From NCBI RefSeq assembly GCF_013778505.1, contig NZ_JAAOWU010000001.1:434001-498000 (forward strand): 64,000 bases of DNA. The letters are read 5' to 3'. The notes beneath the pieces were generated by a model that saw only the letters and a list, made by a program, of their open reading frames with translations, was not told where the DNA came from and searched no databases. A program made the position numbers and the translations under genes. Positions 61,167-64,000 of the stretch are shown in pieces (position 1 is the first letter of the stretch; each line of letters opens with the position of its first letter). This stretch comes from Pseudomonas sivasensis. Lineage in GTDB: Bacteria > Pseudomonadota > Gammaproteobacteria > Pseudomonadales > Pseudomonadaceae.

Positions 61167-61415
61167 GGCGCGGATTCAAGGAAAAGCCTTACAGAACGGA
61201 GATTTAGGAGCGTAAAAGCAGGAGAAACCAGAGTTCGGCGGTATTTTTGACCCAATAAGGGCAAATAGCTCAAAGAGCTACGACTTAAAGTTAAAGTAAT
61301 TTATTAAGAGTAAGATTTTTTTGGTATTACGAAGATGCATCTGCCAATGATTTGGCAGGGAAGGATTCTTGCGTTATTACCGGTTTTCTGCCCGAGACTC
61401 GGGCAGAAGGAAAAA
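61167..61415. other. Gap between the dcw promoter and rnpB
   Basis: No gene is visible. Two inverted repeats are present: CTGCCAA/TTGGCAG with a 4-nt loop at 61341-61358, and a perfect 11-bp pair TTCTGCCCGAG/CTCGGGCAGAA with a 1-nt centre at 61386-61408. The latter lies 8 nt beyond the rnpB 3' end and is the likely rnpB terminator or processing stem, although no T-run follows on either strand. Confidence 0.5.
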
Positions 61416-61770
61416 GGTGGAGAGTCGATCTGTAAGCCGGGTTCTGTCTTGAACAGTCATTCGTCTACGATGGCCATCACTGGACATCTTTAGCAACCTA
61501 CCCGGTCCCAGCGCGGGCCACGCCTTGGGACCCTATTTGGTCTTGCTCCAAGTGGGGTTTACCTAGCCACGAACTGTTGCCAGTCGTGCGGTGCGCTCTT
61601 ACCGCACCTTTTCACCCTTACCGGTACCGAAGTACTTAGGCGGTTATTTTCTGTGGCACTTTCCGTAGGCTCACGCCTCCCAGGCATTACCTGGCACTTC
61701 GCCCTATGGAGCCCGGACTTTCCTCCCCCCCCTAATTTTCATAGAAGGCAGCGACTGTCCAATCGACTCT
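61416..61770 (-). ncRNA. rnpB: RNase P RNA (type A)
   Basis: The catalytic RNA of RNase P, which matures tRNA 5' ends. On the minus strand it starts AGAGTCGATTGGACAGTCGC and ends AGATCGACTCTCCACC, so the ends pair to form the P1 helix. GAGGAAAGTCCGGGCTCC (CR-I), CTAGGTAAACCCC-type sequence, the GAACCCGGCTTAC segment (CR-V) and the AGACAGAACCCGG segment are visible. The length is about 355 nt. Open frames across it are not genes. Confidence 0.96.
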
Positions 61771-61780
61771 CCGCCGCGCA

Positions 61781-61808
61781 GGTTAACGGCACGGCGGCCT
61801 CAGGACAA
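61781..61808 (-). promoter_or_regulatory. Possible rnpB promoter
   Basis: TTGTCC (61808-61803) and TTAACC (61786-61781) are 16 bp apart on the minus strand and would start transcription about 10 nt downstream, near the rnpB 5' end. The -10 element is a weak match. Confidence 0.38.
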
Positions 61809-61865
61809 GTAATAATAGTCACCAAGGCCATCACGTTCAGACGGAATACCGGTTTAACCCCGGAA

Positions 61866-62738
61866 CTATTCAGCTTTCTGTTTATCCAGCGCAACTTGAT
61901 ACAACACATTCTTGCGCAGACCGGTAATTTCTGCAGCCAGGGCCGCGGCGCGCTTGAGAGGCATCTCCTTGAGGAGCAGGTCAAGAATACGCATGGCCTC
62001 GCTGCCGACCGCATCTTCGGCCTCCGGCGCCGTCCAGCCCGCCACCAGCACCACACACTCGCCACGCTGTTGATTGCTGTCGCCCTCGACAAATGCACGC
62101 AACTCCTCCAGCGGCAGCCCCTTGAGGGTTTCGAATGTTTTAGTCAGTTCTCGCGCCAACAATGCCAGGCGCTCGCCGCCAAACACCAATTCCATATCTT
62201 GCAGACATTCAAGGATGCGGTGCGGCGCTTCGTAGAAGATCAAAGTACGCGGCTCTTCCTTTACCGCTTCAAGACGCGCACGACGCCCCACTGCTTTGGC
62301 CGGCAAAAAACCTTCGAAAATAAACCGATCTGAAGGCAGCCCCGCAGCCGACAATGCAGCAATCAGCGCGCACGCACCCGGAACAGGCACTACATTGATA
62401 CCAGCGGCCCGCGCTTGGCGAACCAAGTGGTAACCCGGATCAGAAATCAGCGGCGTTCCCGCGTCGGAGATCAGCGCCACATCGTCACCGGCCAGCAGGC
62501 GCACGATAAAGCGGCTGCCTTCTTCGCGCTCGTTGTGCTCGTGACAGGCGGCTAATGGCGTGCTGATACCAAAATGCTGCATCAACCGCTGGGAGTGCCG
62601 GGTGTCTTCCGCCGCGATCAATTTAACCTCGCGCAACACTTTCAGCGCCCGGGCACTGATGTCGTCCAGGTTGCCAATGGGCGTCGCCACGACAAAAAGC
62701 GAGCCTGCAGTGGAATTCAAAGGACCTGGAGCAGTCAA
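61866..62738 (-). CDS. rsmI: 16S rRNA 2'-O-ribose C1402 methyltransferase RsmI
   Basis: RsmI methylates the ribose of C1402 of 16S rRNA. The product has the tetrapyrrole-methylase fold motifs LFVVATPIGNLDD near the N-terminus, AAEDTRHS, LISDAGTPLISDPGY and ALSAAGLPSDRF. The frame extends to an ATG at 62771, but the TTG at 62738 (giving 290 residues) has GAGG 8 nt upstream and fits the family length better. It is divergent from lpoA and precedes rnpB. Confidence 0.93.
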   Translation of the reverse strand: MTAPGPLNSTAGSLFVVATPIGNLDDISARALKVLREVKLIAAEDTRHSQRLMQHFGISTPLAACHEHNEREEGSRFIVRLLAGDDVALISDAGTPLISDPGYHLVRQARAAGINVVPVPGACALIAALSAAGLPSDRFIFEGFLPAKAVGRRARLEAVKEEPRTLIFYEAPHRILECLQDMELVFGGERLALLARELTKTFETLKGLPLEELRAFVEGDSNQQRGECVVLVAGWTAPEAEDAVGSEAMRILDLLLKEMPLKRAAALAAEITGLRKNVLYQVALDKQKAE

Positions 62739-62958
62739 AACGCACACCTCGATGGTTGGCAAAAGCCGCATTGTAGCGCGTAGATGCTTTGAAAATATGC
62801 CATCACGGTCGATGCCGTTTCCGCCGCCGATTGCCTACAACAGCCCAATACCAACATTTGCACGACCTAAATCGACGGTTTCACACCAGTAACATCGCGC
62901 CTGGGCCAGTGCTTGGGTACAATTCCACGCTAATTTGATCGGTATCAGGAACACTTAC

Positions 62959-64000
62959 ATGATCGCTTGCCTGCGGCTGCTCTCTGCCCTCTGCCTCGCT
63001 GCCTTACTGGCGGCTTGCGCCAGCTCGCCCTCGTCCAGCCTTGGCGAACTTCCACGGACCCCGGATGCCAGTATCGAGCAACTGCTCGAACAGGCAACAA
63101 CCGCCAAGACGCCAGAAAAGGCCGCATTGCTGCGCCTGAGTGCGGCAGACATGGCTTATAAACAAAACAACCCTGGCCGCTCGTCGCAAATTCTTGCCCA
63201 AGTGCCCCTGGACGCCCTCAAGCCGGCAGCACAAGTGTTCGCCAGCACCCTGGCCGCCGAGCTGGCCATGGCACGCAACCAGCCGAAGGCTGCGCTGACT
63301 GCCTTGAACCACGCTAGCCTGCAAAGTCTGAAGGACCTGCCGACTGAACAGCAGATTCGCACAGGTACCGTGCATGCTCGTGCTTATGAGGCTGATGGCC
63401 AAACCCTCAACGCTGCCCGCGAGCGTGTCGCCATGGCGCCACTGCTCACTGGCGATGCAGCCCAAAGCAATCACGAAGCCATCTGGACTTTGATTGCCGC
63501 ACTACCTGCCGAACAACTGCAAGCCAGTGGCAACCCGACCCTGGACGGCTGGATCACCTTGGCCCAAGCGGTCAAGGGTGCCGGCACGCTGGAGCAACAA
63601 CAAGCCGCTATCGACACCTGGCGCGCGCAGAACCCCGGCCACCCGGCTGCCGTGCAGTTGCCAACACCGCTGACCAAGCTCAAGGAACTCGCAAGCCAGC
63701 CCTTGAGCAAGATTGCCCTGCTACTGCCCCAAGAGGGCCCCCTGGCTTCCGTGGGCAAGGCACTGCGCGAAGGCTTCATGGCCGCTCACTACCAGGCTGA
63801 ACAAGCCGGGCAGAAGCCCCCGGTGATCGAGTTCTATGACAGCTCGCGCCTGACTTCCATCGACGACTTCTACGCCAAGGCCCAGGCTGCCGGCGTGCAA
63901 TTAGTCGTCGGCCCACTGGAGAAGCCGCTGGTCAAGCAGCTCAGTGCGCGCCCGCAACTGCCGATCACCACCCTGGCACTGAACTACAGCGAAACCGATC
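62959..64000 (+). CDS. lpoA: Penicillin-binding protein activator LpoA (LppC family), truncated at window end
   Basis: The frame from the ATG at 62959 (AGGA 8 nt upstream) runs off the window after about 347 codons with no stop. It starts with a lipoprotein signal (LCLAALLAAC, lipobox LAAC) and continues with an N-terminal helical repeat domain (IEQLLEQATTAKTPEKAALLRL). A periplasmic-binding-protein-like C-terminal domain (KIALLLPQEGPLASVGKALREG) begins near residue 250. LpoA activates PBP1A from the outer membrane. It is divergent from rsmI, the usual Pseudomonas arrangement. Confidence 0.92.
   Translation, partial: MIACLRLLSALCLAALLAACASSPSSSLGELPRTPDASIEQLLEQATTAKTPEKAALLRLSAADMAYKQNNPGRSSQILAQVPLDALKPAAQVFASTLAAELAMARNQPKAALTALNHASLQSLKDLPTEQQIRTGTVHARAYEADGQTLNAARERVAMAPLLTGDAAQSNHEAIWTLIAALPAEQLQASGNPTLDGWITLAQAVKGAGTLEQQQAAIDTWRAQNPGHPAAVQLPTPLTKLKELASQPLSKIALLLPQEGPLASVGKALREGFMAAHYQAEQAGQKPPVIEFYDSSRLTSIDDFYAKAQAAGVQLVVGPLEKPLVKQLSARPQLPITTLALNYSETD

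Noticed and set aside
61653..62333. A 226-codon frame over rnpB and rsmI
   Set aside because: It spans the antisense strand of RNase P RNA and rsmI and has no coding support.

Overview
The window is a GC-rich stretch of a Pseudomonas chromosome, almost certainly from the P. fluorescens group. The evidence is a complete 12-gene alginate operon in the Pseudomonas order (algD-8-44-K-E-G-X-L-I-J-F-A), a complete dcw division and cell-wall cluster ending in lpxC, a type A RNase P RNA, and many copies of the REP doublets (REPINs) typical of P. fluorescens. Identifications rest on motifs, gene order and remembered family features; no database search was run.

Layout. 1-981: the 5' end of an exported protein gene (minus strand) divergent from yaaA. 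982-1854: a long regulatory region with a REPIN, repeated TGGCAC motifs, an AlgU/AlgT-type promoter and a leader of about 460 nt with a possible 23-codon leader ORF. 1855-18301: the alginate operon, covering precursor synthesis (algD, algA), polymerase (alg8, alg44), periplasmic scaffold and modification (algK, algG, algX, algL, algI, algJ, algF) and export (algE). It closes with a strong intrinsic terminator at 18316-18373. 18400-18740: a tandem array with an exact 61-bp period derived from REP sequence. 18821-22660: a small membrane protein, an SDR, a LysR/MFS divergent pair and an NTF2-like small protein. 22763-28674: a four-gene efflux operon (outer membrane lipoprotein, FUSC, DUF1656, HlyD) with a divergent LysR gene. 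28888-33390: a 2-hydroxyacid dehydrogenase, cheV with a FliA-type promoter, a GNAT, a YkgJ-type cysteine-cluster protein, a solute-binding protein and a small unknown protein. 33604-39896: an RND pump operon that also encodes its own two-component system. 40184-43096: an OprD-type porin and a membrane diguanylate cyclase. 43251-61062 (minus): lpxC-ftsZ-ftsA-ftsQ-ddlB-murC-murG-ftsW-murD-mraY-murF-murE-ftsI-ftsL-rsmH-mraZ, transcribed from a sigma70-type promoter followed by three MraZ boxes. 61416-64000: rnpB, rsmI and the divergent, truncated lpoA.

Most notable points. A REPIN lies in frame inside the signal-peptide coding part of algK; removing its 87 bp restores a textbook lipoprotein leader. 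Two more REPINs lie inside the alginate operon, between algL and algI and between algF and algA. The 61-bp array directly follows the operon terminator. Several near-perfect operator or promoter candidates can be read: an 11-bp-arm palindrome between the LysR and MFS genes, TGACA-N4-TGTCA upstream of the RND/two-component operon, a FliA promoter for cheV and a sigma54-like site before the YkgJ gene. No phage, IS element or CRISPR was found. The window is mostly ordinary core genome, with its novelty in repeat insertion and regulation rather than in an unknown gene cluster.
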